From Helicobacter anatolicus (GTDB lineage: Bacteria; Campylobacterota; Campylobacteria; Campylobacterales; Helicobacteraceae): DNA of 64,000 nt. Position numbers and translations under genes: made by a program. Location: assembly GCF_021300615.1 (NCBI RefSeq), contig NZ_JAJTMY010000001.1, forward strand, positions 257,095 to 321,094, given 5' to 3'. Under the pieces are notes generated by a model. The model was given only the letters and a program-made list of their open reading frames with translations. It made no database searches and was not told where the DNA came from. This document shows, piece after piece, positions 46,984 through 55,852 of the stretch (within the stretch, counting starts at the first letter, position 1; every line of letters starts with the position of its first letter).

Positions 46984-47661
46984 TTGAAATCTTTGCTCAA
47001 TCTGCCCCTTAACATCTGTGGCTTAGAACTCCTCTCACAAATTCAAAATGAAAGCATTGATTTGGCATTTTTTGATCCTCAATACAGAGGTGTATTAGAC
47101 AAGATGAAATATGGCAATGAAGGAGAGAGGCAAAAGGGTAGGGTAAAGTTAGTGCAAATGAGTGAAGAAATTATTATGGAGTTTATTAAAGAGATTGATA
47201 GGGTACTCAAAAAAAGTGCATATTTAATGCTTTGGATTGATAAATTTCATCTTTGTGAGGGTGTGCAAAAATGGCTAGATAAGACAAGTTTTCAGAGCGT
47301 GGATCTCATTACTTGGGATAAATGCAAGATGGGAATGGGTTATCGCACAAGAAGACAAAGTGAGTATTTGCTAGTCTTACAAAAAAAACCCATCAAAGCT
47401 AAAGACACTTGGAATCTTCATAATATTCGCGATATATGGAGTGAGAAGCTTTCTCAAGAAGAGATCAAGCTCCATCCTCATAGCAAACCCAAAGGCTTGC
47501 AAAAAGCACTCATACAATCATGCACAAAAGAAGGAGATATCGTGTTAGATCCTGCAGCTGGGAGCTTTAGTGTGTTTGAGTGTTGCAAGGAACTAGGAAG
47601 GAATTTTATAGGGACAAACCTATCTAATAATCTTACGGATTTTATTGATTTTGAAGCTTGA
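46984..47661 (+). CDS. Solitary DNA methyltransferase, copy 2
   Basis: 225 residues from a TTG start at 46984 with AAGGG 6 bases upstream. Almost identical to the copy at 42710: DPQY catalytic motif and [14 protein letters not shown]doMet motif unchanged. Amino-acid differences are Thr to Glu in the N-terminal helix (QNTSID/QNESID), Gln-Arg to Cys-Lys before MGMGYRT, and a longer C-terminus ([14 protein letters not shown] then LTDFIDFEA). The preceding 260 bases hold no gene. Recent duplication or gene conversion; both copies should modify the same target unless the cluster of changes alters recognition. Confidence 0.8.
   Translation: MKSLLNLPLNICGLELLSQIQNESIDLAFFDPQYRGVLDKMKYGNEGERQKGRVKLVQMSEEIIMEFIKEIDRVLKKSAYLMLWIDKFHLCEGVQKWLDKTSFQSVDLITWDKCKMGMGYRTRRQSEYLLVLQKKPIKAKDTWNLHNIRDIWSEKLSQEEIKLHPHSKPKGLQKALIQSCTKEGDIVLDPAAGSFSVFECCKELGRNFIGTNLSNNLTDFIDFEA
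47005..47588 (+). repeat. 584-bp direct repeat, copy 2 (methyltransferase core)
   Basis: Second copy of 42731-43314, offset 4274 bases, same orientation. Long enough and identical enough for RecA-dependent exchange across guaA and the DUF262 gene. Confidence 0.93.
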
Positions 47662-47699
47662 AAAGCTATTACCCCCTCCGTTTTATTATCAGTATAAAA

Positions 47700-48509
47700 T
47701 TACTCACTTTTTTCTTGCTTGGTGCTAATGCTAGGATTTATTTCTTTAGATGGCTGTCTTAGATTATCTACTTTTTTGACTTCACAAGGTTTTCCTAAAT
47801 AACAGGGGCCGTCCATTGTTACAAGAATGCTGATCTTTTTTCTATCTTCAGATATTTTGTAATCCTCAATCGTTAAGATTCTATCTCGTGGAAAAAGTAA
47901 TTCATATTGTGATGGGAATGCAGCTAAGCCTTTGATGGATACAAACATTGTAAGAGAATATTTTGGAACTTTGATCACTAGCTCTATAGCTCGATGTTGA
48001 AAAACACTATTTTTAATAAGGGTGGTAGACATAAAGCCATAGTCTTGGTATCTTTTGTTTTTTATAGAATCAAGATAACTTGTAGCAGAATCTAGAAATT
48101 TCCCATCTTTATAAATGTGACTAAAAACAATATCTTGCCCAAGCAATCTTGAAAGAAATGAAAGATCTTCATATCGATAGGTAAGAGTATCTTCAAAAAT
48201 AATTGTTTTTGATAGGGCTTTATCAAGAATTGCAACCATCTGTTTTTGTTCATTGTTTAGTGAAGATAGGGGATCTCCTGAACGCAATTTGCTATTGATG
48301 ACAACAAAATTCCCATAGGTGTAGCTATAGATTGTTTTTTTCTCTTCCTCGCTAAGTTTTAATCCACTATAAAGATTGCTCCACCAAGCAATAGCCTCAT
48401 TTCCACTATAAAATTTTTTATAACCAGTTGTCTCAAACTCTATAAGATTCTTAGAAAAACAAAAGGTGTGTAGTGTTAGAACAAGCGCAATGTAAAAAAG
48501 TTTTTTCAT
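47700..48509 (-). CDS. Secreted ADP-ribosyltransferase exotoxin candidate (ART, C3/VIP2-like fold)
   Basis: 269 residues. MKKLFYIALVLTLHTFCFS is a signal peptide. The rest follows the ADP-ribosyltransferase exoenzyme pattern (PF03496): AIAWWSNLYSGLKLSEEEKK, YTYGNFVVINSKLRSG (about 63-78), a hydrophobic helix ILDKALSK, the NAD-binding Arg112 in LTYRYEDL, the STS-type motif as GFMSTTLI (161-163), and the catalytic Q-x-E as SQYELLFPRDR (Gln201, Glu203). Q-x-E rather than E-x-E is found in C3-type toxins that modify Asn/Gln/Thr and not Arg. Two Cys after the domain (236, 242) could form a disulfide. AAGGAG and a TATAAAAT box precede it. It is monocistronic, convergent with methyltransferase copy 2, without a B-subunit gene. 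ART identity is strong; target and secretion route unknown. Confidence 0.82.
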   Translation of the reverse strand: MKKLFYIALVLTLHTFCFSKNLIEFETTGYKKFYSGNEAIAWWSNLYSGLKLSEEEKKTIYSYTYGNFVVINSKLRSGDPLSSLNNEQKQMVAILDKALSKTIIFEDTLTYRYEDLSFLSRLLGQDIVFSHIYKDGKFLDSATSYLDSIKNKRYQDYGFMSTTLIKNSVFQHRAIELVIKVPKYSLTMFVSIKGLAAFPSQYELLFPRDRILTIEDYKISEDRKKISILVTMDGPCYLGKPCEVKKVDNLRQPSKEINPSISTKQEKSE

Positions 48510-48976
48510 ATTTAATCTCCTTAATTAATTTTATATCGTAAAGCCTAGATTTATCTATAAAAAGAGGGCTAAAGCTACCATTGGAATTGGAAAATACAAG
48601 TGAATGATATCACAGGAGTTTATAATTTTGTGTAAAGTAGTGATTATTTATGGAGTTAAAAAATTTATTTTTTTATCATGTTCCTATTGTTTTTTCTTGC
48701 GAAAAATTAATAAAGAATAAGTATCCCGAATTTTTAAATAGATTTTGATATTTATAAGTAATAGCAAAGAGTAAATTATTTTTTGGCTATTTTTTCTTTT
48801 ATTTTATTTTGCATATAAGATGAAATCTTTAAGATTTGTGTTTTATATAGGCCGAAAAGAAAAACAAAAGGACAAAAATTTTGATGGGTCGTAAAAAGTT
48901 ACTGGGTAATTATGTATTTTTTTGAGACAAGAATAAGAAAAATTTTTGCATTGTTTCTCCAGGAAAACCCTACATT
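48510..48976. other. Non-coding gap between the ART gene and the glycan locus
   Basis: About 470 AT-rich bases. The left edge holds the ART gene promoter (minus-strand GATATAAAAT near 48531-48540 and AAGGAG before the start). The rest has no frame of interest, tRNA or clear hairpin. Confidence 0.5.
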
Positions 48977-50163
48977 TTATTTATTTTTTTCAATTTTAGA
49001 ATTCATGATTTCTAGAGCTTTAGTGAGTTCTTGGGGGTTTATATAAACATTTTCTTGTTGCGGATGGATAGAAGTATCAGGTGTGTTTCCAACCATATAG
49101 GAATAATTGATATTTTTAATAAAGGCTATGGTTTGAGGAATCTTATCGTGATAGAATTCTGAAAAAATTTCAAACGCAAAGGTATTTTCTTGCATAAATA
49201 TCATGTTATTTAATCCAGAGCCGTGCATTGATGCAATACATTTTATTTGAGAAAAAAAATCAATTTTTTCCCATAGTGTTAGAGTATCTGGTAATACAAT
49301 CTCATAGCCAAAGTGTTCAAAAATAGCTTCAACTTCTTGAGAATTAATGATATTTCTATTGGATTTTTCTGGTCGTTTTAAAAAAACTTTTCGAAATGGC
49401 TTTGCCTTTGAAGCAAGATTTGTGTAGAGATCTTTGATAAAAAGAGGAGACATGCTTACTGCTGTTTTAACAAAACCTCTGTAATCCACTATGTCATAAT
49501 CTGATGTGAGGGTGGGTATAATGAGATTTTTTGCTTGAATAGCAATTTTGCTTTCTGAGGGTATAATCTGGTTTTCATCTATTTGTAAGAGTTCAATAAG
49601 CTCTTTTTGAAAATTTAGTTTTGTAGGCAGGATATAATAATCGATTTTTATATTGTTTTTTTGACAAAAGGTTTTAACTTGATGATATCCAGCCATAATA
49701 TCAATAATTAAATGACCATAACAATCTTGAATATCAGGTCTAGTTAATAAGGCGATATTTTTATTAAGCTTTTTTGAGAAAAGTAACTTAATTCTTGCAA
49801 TCAGACGCTTATAAAAAATTACTCTTTTTCTTGCCCATCTTATAACAAAGTTGGTTGGACTTTTATCCAAGCAAAGAGGGTGGGTTCTATAGGAAGTATG
49901 TTCAAATAAGATATCTTTTTTGCGAGTAAAAACAATTTCATTATTTGTAAAACAATATCCATGATTTAGAATACTAACTCTAAATTCTTGAGTTTTGTGT
50001 ATATAAGGGCGAAAAAATTTATGATGCTTGCCAAAAATATCTGCAAAGTGGTAATTCCCCCCCCCCCATTAAAATCTATAGTTTTACTAGGGAAAAGTAT
50101 TTCAGAATGAGAAATTAAGTGTTCTTTTAGGGCTTTATCAAGGGTTATTTCTTTAAAAAACAT
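48977..50163 (-). CDS. Phase-variable GT61 (DUF563) glycosyltransferase, currently out of frame
   Basis: Two frames form one gene. The 5' frame from ATG 50163 reads MFFKEITLDKALKEHL up to a G11 tract (50067-50057) and then hits a stop at 49966. The 3' frame is open straight after the tract and reads NYHFADIFGKHHKFF, continuing without a stop into the GT61 body and ending at 48977. The frames join when the tract has 9 or 12 G, giving about 395 residues; at 11 it is off. GT61 features: DCYGHLIIDIMAGY and ASMHGSGLNNMIFM, the DUF563 HGxGLxN motif. It lies at the distal end of the glycan locus. A short start at the TTG at 49870 would lack the N-terminal third. Confidence 0.85.
50057..50067 (-). 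repeat. Poly-G tract (G11 on coding strand), phase switch, OFF
   Basis: Eleven C on the plus strand, eleven G in the coding strand of the GT61 gene, at codon 33 onwards. Slipped-strand change to 9 or 12 restores the frame. Confidence 0.92.
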
Positions 50164-50172
50164 TTTTTTACT

Positions 50173-51117
50173 CTAAACTTTTATAAGATTTTTAGAAAAT
50201 AAGATTCTGGAAATTTTGTTGATAATGCGCGTTAATAAGCAAGGAGGCTTAAAGGAAATTTCCCAATCTATTTTATCCAAAGCAATATTTCGTTTAATTT
50301 CTTTGGGATGTATCATCTCTTTTTTATGTAAATTATTGTAGGTTTTGAGTTGAGAGAATTTGCTCTCTGATGTTGTATGGACGGCATCTTGATGATTGAA
50401 ACCAATATTATTAATCATATTATTTTTTGGGTAAATTGATAGGGCATTGTGTTTCCACATTGAATAGGTAAAAGGATAGTCCCAAGTATCAATTTTTCCT
50501 TTGCTATAAGATTTTAAAACTTTAAACCAATACTTTTTTTCTTCTTTAAGGTCAAAAATTTTTAATTGTTTAAATTCTGCATTAAAATCCATAAACTCTT
50601 TTTGATAGAGTTGCCAAGAGCGTCTCCAAGATGCCCATCCCCACAAATGAGTATATTTTGAAAAGAAGTAATCTTCCTTGAGGCTTTTTTTGGCCTCTGG
50701 ATTTAAATCCAAACCACTCCATCCACTAATACAAAAAACTTCTTGATTGTCTTTGTAGAGTTTTAGCATGTCTTCACAAAAATAGAAAAAATCTTGCGTT
50801 GGTACACAATCATCATCAAAAACAATTCCCCATTCTTCCTTATTAAAAAAGTATGTGATGGATTGTACATTTGATTCTTTGCAGCTTAAATGTTTATCTC
50901 TCCATAAAAAATCAACTTCACAATCCCAAGTGATCATACTGGCTAATTTATCTCTTAATGCTTTTATTGTGTGAGATTCTTGAGGAGTTTTCCAATGATT
51001 AGATGCGATATAGAGTTTTTTGGGCTTAATGAGTGCAATTTGCTCAAGAACTTTTAATGCGGTATCTTTTTTATAAGTAAGTAACAAAATCGGAATGTTA
51101 AAAGAAAACAAGATCAA
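50173..51117 (-). CDS. Glycosyltransferase, GT2-like (DxD type)
   Basis: 314 residues. NIPILLLTYKKD is the nucleotide-binding start of a GT-A fold and WGIVFDDDCVPTQDFF holds the DxD metal site (DDD near residue 100). WGWASWRRSWQLY matches the bacterial 'hemolytic protein HlpA-like' glycosyltransferase group. A C-terminal basic hydrophobic end (RIINKISRILFSKNL) suggests membrane association. Separated by 30 bases from the next gene upstream; part of the minus-strand glycan operon. Donor and acceptor unknown. No poly-G tract. Confidence 0.75.
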   Translation of the reverse strand: MILFSFNIPILLLTYKKDTALKVLEQIALIKPKKLYIASNHWKTPQESHTIKALRDKLASMITWDCEVDFLWRDKHLSCKESNVQSITYFFNKEEWGIVFDDDCVPTQDFFYFCEDMLKLYKDNQEVFCISGWSGLDLNPEAKKSLKEDYFFSKYTHLWGWASWRRSWQLYQKEFMDFNAEFKQLKIFDLKEEKKYWFKVLKSYSKGKIDTWDYPFTYSMWKHNALSIYPKNNMINNIGFNHQDAVHTTSESKFSQLKTYNNLHKKEMIHPKEIKRNIALDKIDWEISFKPPCLLTRIINKISRILFSKNLIKV

Positions 51118-51147
51118 TCCTTAGGTATTACTAAATCCTAATTATAG

Positions 51148-52293
51148 CTAATTTTTTGGATGATAAAAACCTAACAATGTTTTTAACTTTGAGCAAAAAG
51201 ACAATATAAGAGTTTTAAATAAATAGTAGGCAGAGATGAAGGTAGATAAAAATAGTGGCAGCTTGGGCTTGAGTTTTTTTTGTAGAATAATCTTTTTTGT
51301 ATATTGATGCAATATAGGGTAGTTAGACAAGGCATTGTGAAGAGAAATAAGTCTCCTATAACTTAAAATTCTTCCATAAAATTTTGGTTGAAATAGTTGA
51401 AATAATGGAAGACTAATAAAGAAATAATATAAAAGAGTTTTAGGTCTTAAACCCTCGCTTATCTCTATATCCTTATTTTGCAGTAGTTTTTTATAGATAT
51501 AAATCTTCTCGTATAAGAAAGCTCTAGTGTGAAACAAGGTATCACCACTTGGATATTCATCTTGATTATAACCACCTAGATTGATACATCTTTTTTTGTG
51601 GTGCAAGATAGCATTTGGCGGAATTTGCTTGATGATTCCTTGATAGCGACAATCATCTACATCACTATTTTTTAAGATAAGGTCTATAAGATTATCTCTT
51701 ATGATTGTTGTGATTGGTTTGCTTGGGGAAATATTTTCTAGACAGCCAATTAGCGCAGCTTTACTATATTGAGGGTGATTAATCATGTGTTTCATTTCAC
51801 TAAGATAGTTAGGTAGAATTTCATCGTCACTATGAAGAAGACAAACCCATTCTCCCTTAGCTAGAGTAAGGCATCGATTCCAATTACCAAACATTCCTAA
51901 ATTACTTTCATTTTTATAATAAGTAAGCTTGCCTCTAAACTCTGTTTCTAGCATGGTTTGAGTAGGTGTAACTATAGTGAAATCATCCACATTTTCTACA
52001 ACAATGATTTCATAGTATTCTTTAAAATCCTGATTGATAGCTGAAAGTATAGAGCGTCTTAGAGAATCTAGTCTTTTATATGTGGGTATAGCTATGCTAA
52101 ATTTTATTTTACCCCCCCCCCTTGGTTCATTTTGATTAAAGATTTGAATGGATTGTATATGGAGGGTTTTTGCAAAATTATCATGACATTTAAGAAATAC
52201 TTTGTTGTCAAAATCTTCCTCTAAAAATTTAGAATATTGACTTTCAACTTCTTTGATGATTGCAAGTTGTTGTTGTATTGTAAGTTTTTCCAT
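51148..52293 (-). CDS. Phase-variable GT2 glycosyltransferase, in frame
   Basis: 381 residues from the ATG at 52293 (AGGTG upstream; the longer frame to 52323 overlaps the previous gene). After an N-terminal helix of about 55 residues comes a G10 tract read Arg-Gly-Gly-Gly (about 57-60), then the GT-A core: FSIAIPTYKRLDSLRRS, IIVVENVDDF and VCLLHSDDEILPNY with the DxD-like site. YNQDEYPSGDTLFHTRAF is the acceptor/ED region. The C-terminus is hydrophobic. Frame is intact at 10 G, so the gene is on; losing or gaining one G would truncate it before the catalytic domain. Confidence 0.82.
   Translation of the reverse strand: MEKLTIQQQLAIIKEVESQYSKFLEEDFDNKVFLKCHDNFAKTLHIQSIQIFNQNEPRGGGKIKFSIAIPTYKRLDSLRRSILSAINQDFKEYYEIIVVENVDDFTIVTPTQTMLETEFRGKLTYYKNESNLGMFGNWNRCLTLAKGEWVCLLHSDDEILPNYLSEMKHMINHPQYSKAALIGCLENISPSKPITTIIRDNLIDLILKNSDVDDCRYQGIIKQIPPNAILHHKKRCINLGGYNQDEYPSGDTLFHTRAFLYEKIYIYKKLLQNKDIEISEGLRPKTLLYYFFISLPLFQLFQPKFYGRILSYRRLISLHNALSNYPILHQYTKKIILQKKLKPKLPLFLSTFISAYYLFKTLILSFCSKLKTLLGFYHPKN
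52112..52121 (-). repeat. Poly-G tract (G10 on coding strand), phase switch, ON
   Basis: Ten C on the plus strand inside the GT2 gene, upstream of the catalytic domain. Typical Helicobacter/Campylobacter contingency tract. Confidence 0.9.
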
Positions 52294-52297
52294 ATTT

Positions 52298-53614
52298 TCA
52301 CCTATTAAAAATTTGTACAGCATTATATCCGCTTAGAAAGCTCTGATCACTCCATAAATAGTCCCATTCTCCAAATCTTCCGCAAGAAATTATATTTTTA
52401 CTTTTTAAGAAATCTAGTATTTTGTTACGAAATTTTTCCATATCATGCGTAAAAATTACATTAGCATATGGGATGATTCTGAAATCTTCACAAATAATAT
52501 CATGAGCCTTGCAGATACCCATTTCTATGAATTTTTCTTTAGTATGTTGAATGAGATATTCCCCTATATTGTGTGTCTTACATCCTACAAGGTCAGAGAT
52601 ACCCTTAAGGGATGAAAAGTAAATTTCTGCTTGTAGGCTTGAACAACCATCCGGAGCATTTTTAGGAGATTTAAAAGATGGACTATAAACTCTTGCAAAA
52701 AGTTTGTCTTTATCATAAATATAAAACCATAGTTCTTTTGGAATATCATTTCTATTGAAGCCAAGTGATACAAGTGCTACAGAAGTAGCATGAAGTTTTA
52801 AAGATGTATCTATAATCTCTTCTGGGGTATTTTGTATTATTTTTGTGATTTCTTTTAAGGGGAGGGTAGATACTAGGTGAGTGTAATGATCCTCTGTACC
52901 ATCCTTAAATAGAATTTTTTTTGCATCTGTATCAATCAAGACAACTTCTTTATTAAAGCAAATATTTACTTTTTCTCTGAGTGATCTAAAAAAAGATCTA
53001 TATTGCCCTTCTTTTGGATATCTCATTTCTTTTGCATAGTAGGTATTTGGAGTTTGAGGACTCATGGCACCATAAAGTATCTCTTCTAAGTTTGGGGTAT
53101 ATAATCTCTTGCCGACCCAAGATGTGCTAAGATTTTTAGCTTCTGTTGTCCAATATTTTTCTGTATAGCACATCGGAAAATTTTCAGTAAAGTAATTCCC
53201 GTATTGCGCCCTTAGCCATTGTTCAAAATTATTTATATTATCTTTAGGATTATGATTATGTATCATATCCTTTAGTGCAAGAACTTTTTCTTCTAGTGGG
53301 AGAGGATAAAGATTGTTTTGAGCAGGATGTTTGATCCAATGTCCTTTGTAATAGTTCATGGGTTTAGGGATATGTCTAATTGGTTGGCTTGAGTTGTGAA
53401 AAACCTCTTGGACATAATGATTCTCTGCGAATGAAAGATGCACAGCATGATCAAACCAAAAATTACCAACTGGGCTAGTGAGATTGAATCCTCCACACAT
53501 TCCGCCCCAGTCCTGATTTTTTTCATAAATTGTGACTTTAAACTTTGGATTTATATGATAGCCTGCTGATATTCCAGCTATTCCAGCACCTAAAACAATA
53601 ATTTTATTTTCCAT
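52298..53614 (-). CDS. FAD-dependent amine-oxidase-fold protein, UDP-galactopyranose-mutase-like
   Basis: 438 residues. IIVLGAGIAGISAGYHI is the FAD GxGxxG motif, followed by EKNQDWGGMCGGF, and the C-terminus has CGRFGEWDYLWSDQSFLSGY, an FAD end motif of the mutase/protoporphyrinogen-oxidase-like group. In glycan loci such proteins interconvert pyranose and furanose nucleotide sugars or oxidise sugars. It sits between the SDR gene and a glycosyltransferase with 10-base overlap upstream and a 4-base gap downstream. Classical Glf is shorter (about 370) and has a different core, so the exact reaction is open. Confidence 0.72.
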   Translation of the reverse strand: MENKIIVLGAGIAGISAGYHINPKFKVTIYEKNQDWGGMCGGFNLTSPVGNFWFDHAVHLSFAENHYVQEVFHNSSQPIRHIPKPMNYYKGHWIKHPAQNNLYPLPLEEKVLALKDMIHNHNPKDNINNFEQWLRAQYGNYFTENFPMCYTEKYWTTEAKNLSTSWVGKRLYTPNLEEILYGAMSPQTPNTYYAKEMRYPKEGQYRSFFRSLREKVNICFNKEVVLIDTDAKKILFKDGTEDHYTHLVSTLPLKEITKIIQNTPEEIIDTSLKLHATSVALVSLGFNRNDIPKELWFYIYDKDKLFARVYSPSFKSPKNAPDGCSSLQAEIYFSSLKGISDLVGCKTHNIGEYLIQHTKEKFIEMGICKAHDIICEDFRIIPYANVIFTHDMEKFRNKILDFLKSKNIISCGRFGEWDYLWSDQSFLSGYNAVQIFNR

Positions 53615-54482
53615 AAATCTCTTTTATCCCTTCTTGTAATTTTATTTTTGGATTCCAACCAGGTAGTTTTGGAAGACTTGGCTCTGATATTGGAATTAAT
53701 GTTTCACAAATTCTATAGGGTTTTGCTCCCCATTTGATATTGATTTTTGTGTTTGTAGCTTGCATGTAAAGATTAGCAAGATCTCTTAGGCTATAGCGTT
53801 GATTTTGTAGAGTGTAGATAATATTTTTGGGTTGCTTGGTTTTAAGGTTAAGTTGGATTAATAAATCAAATCCTCTAATTACATCATCAATATGGCTGAT
53901 ATCAATTTCTTGAATCCCCTCACTCATTTCTAAAACCTCTTGAGAATTAGCATATTTTTGCCATAAGTTAAAAATCTTTGGTCTTGGATCATTTGGACCA
54001 TAGGTGTTATATAAAAGAAGATTACAAAATTTTGTTGGAATTTGTTCTTGATAAAAACAGATAATGTCAAAAAAAGCCTGTTTCGTCGCATCATATAGGC
54101 TTGATGGGGTGTATGTTTGAGAATTTGAGAATTGAGAGAATGTAAGTGTATTGATAAAAAATTTTGGTGGTTGGTGTTTGCAAGCCTCTAAAAGATAAGT
54201 TCCAAAAGTTATATTGGCTTGTAAAATTTCTGGAAGGTTTTGTGGATAATGCACGCTTTGGTAATTTGTTGCCAAATGGATAATGCCATCAAAATTTTGT
54301 GATCTAAAAAATTCTATAAGATTTTCAAGGTTTTCATCATAGTGGTAAATCGTGCAACAAGGCTTAATCATTTCAATATTGCTATTTTTGCGAACAAGAG
54401 CTACAATTTCATATTTTTCATGCAGTTTTAATATTAAATTTGTTCCTACAAAGCCTGTGGCACCAGTAACAAGAAGTTTCAT
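53604..54482 (-). CDS. NAD-dependent epimerase/reductase (SDR), RfbJ-like
   Basis: 292 residues. LLVTGATGFVGTNLILKL is the nucleotide-binding site (7-16). The catalytic pair is in SSLYDATKQAF, Tyr and Lys in YxxxK form, and LLYNTYGPNDPRP follows the usual SDR layout. Similar to CDP-abequose/paratose synthases, which reduce CDP-4-keto-3,6-dideoxyhexose. That would fit with the CDP-glucose-forming rfbF in the same locus, but dehydratase RfbG and RfbH are missing here, so assignment is tentative. Overlaps the FAD gene by 11 bases. Confidence 0.7.
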   Translation of the reverse strand: MKLLVTGATGFVGTNLILKLHEKYEIVALVRKNSNIEMIKPCCTIYHYDENLENLIEFFRSQNFDGIIHLATNYQSVHYPQNLPEILQANITFGTYLLEACKHQPPKFFINTLTFSQFSNSQTYTPSSLYDATKQAFFDIICFYQEQIPTKFCNLLLYNTYGPNDPRPKIFNLWQKYANSQEVLEMSEGIQEIDISHIDDVIRGFDLLIQLNLKTKQPKNIIYTLQNQRYSLRDLANLYMQATNTKINIKWGAKPYRICETLIPISEPSLPKLPGWNPKIKLQEGIKEIYGK

Positions 54483-54583
54483 TTTAATCCTCTAGTCATT
54501 AATATCCATTTTAAAAATTTCTATTGCATTTTTATAAGTCTTGTTTTTTGTATTTTTTAAAATATTTTTCACTTTACAACTTT

Positions 54584-55852
54584 TCAGAGTTTGAGAAATC
54601 TAAGGTTATAGACTTTTTTATCTGTAAAATTGCATTGCGTAAATTCTTCCCATGCTGTAGCGATAATACAAACATCGCATGCATCAACAAGCTCTTTAGA
54701 AGTTTTTGTGTAGCAAATGGGTAATGCATATATTTGTTTAAAGACATCATTTGCAATAGGATCATAAGCAATTATATTTTTAAATCCTCTTTCTAGTAGT
54801 CCATCAATAAGAGATTTTGACTTGCTGTCTCTAACATCATCACTTCCTGGCTTAAAACTCAGTCCCAAGATCCCAATCTTCGTATCTTTTGAAACTTCTT
54901 GTGAAATTTTTTCAAGATAGAAAGTCAAAATTCGCTCATTAGTTTCTATAATTCCTTTTAAAATTTTTGTATCAAAACCTTTTTCTTGTGATTTTTTGTG
55001 AAGAGCTAATGTGTCCTTTGGTAGGCAATATCCCCCAAAACCAAGCCCTGGATAAATATAGCTTGTGATATTGGCAGGACTCCCGTGGAATCTTTTATCT
55101 TGATGTAATACTTGAAAGGAGAGTTGTATATCTATATTTCCTATTTTTTCTGCAATCATACTCATTTCATTGGCAAAACTAATTTGCATTGCTAAGGTGG
55201 TATTGCTTAAGTATTTAATAAATTCCGCAGAGTTGAGATTTGTAAAAATAATTGGTGCATTAAATGGAGCATAAATCTTTTTAATAATTTCAAGTTCTTG
55301 TGATGAGCCAACAACAATTCGATCAGGATTTAAAAAATCTTGATATGCAAATCCTTCTCTTAAAAATTCTGGGTTATTGGCTAAGAAACAATCAGAATTA
55401 TCTCCCATATTTACTTTTAAACCAAGTGTTTTTAAAAGAGGAATAAAAACCTCTTGTGAAGTTGATGGAGGAATGGTTGATTTGATTATAAGTGTAGGTT
55501 TTGGTTTGCAGATTTTTATGAGTGAAGCAGTTTCTTTTAAAGATGCGATTAAAAAGCTAAGGTCTGCAAAACCTTCTTTATTCATAGGAGTTCCAATACA
55601 ATAAAAAACTACATCGCTATCACGCAGAGCATCTTCAAGACTATTTGTAATGAAAAACTTTTTCTCAATTACATCTTGCAAACCTTCTTGTAAACCATCT
55701 TCAAAGAAAGGTATTTGACCTTTTTGTAGTAATTTAGCTTTTGATTGATCTATCTCATAACCAAAGGTTGTAAAACCTTTTTTAGCAAAACCAACTGCTG
55801 TGGTAAGTCCAACAAACCCTAATCCAATAACTGTGATTTTAACGGACTTCAT
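54584..55852 (-). CDS. ugd: UDP-glucose 6-dehydrogenase
   Basis: 422 residues. ITVIGLGFVGLTTAVGFAKK is the NAD domain; NNPEFLREGFAYQDFLNPDR and GFGGYCLPKDT (catalytic Cys276) are canonical; GLSFKPGSDDVRDSKS is the UDP-binding end. It oxidises UDP-glucose twice to UDP-glucuronate. The gene starts inside the end of the UXS-like epimerase gene, so the two should work in sequence (UDP-GlcA to UDP-xylose-type sugars). A UDP-ManNAc dehydrogenase reading is less likely because of the NPEFLREG and FLNPDR blocks. Confidence 0.87.
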   Translation of the reverse strand: MKSVKITVIGLGFVGLTTAVGFAKKGFTTFGYEIDQSKAKLLQKGQIPFFEDGLQEGLQDVIEKKFFITNSLEDALRDSDVVFYCIGTPMNKEGFADLSFLIASLKETASLIKICKPKPTLIIKSTIPPSTSQEVFIPLLKTLGLKVNMGDNSDCFLANNPEFLREGFAYQDFLNPDRIVVGSSQELEIIKKIYAPFNAPIIFTNLNSAEFIKYLSNTTLAMQISFANEMSMIAEKIGNIDIQLSFQVLHQDKRFHGSPANITSYIYPGLGFGGYCLPKDTLALHKKSQEKGFDTKILKGIIETNERILTFYLEKISQEVSKDTKIGILGLSFKPGSDDVRDSKSKSLIDGLLERGFKNIIAYDPIANDVFKQIYALPICYTKTSKELVDACDVCIIATAWEEFTQCNFTDKKVYNLRFLKL

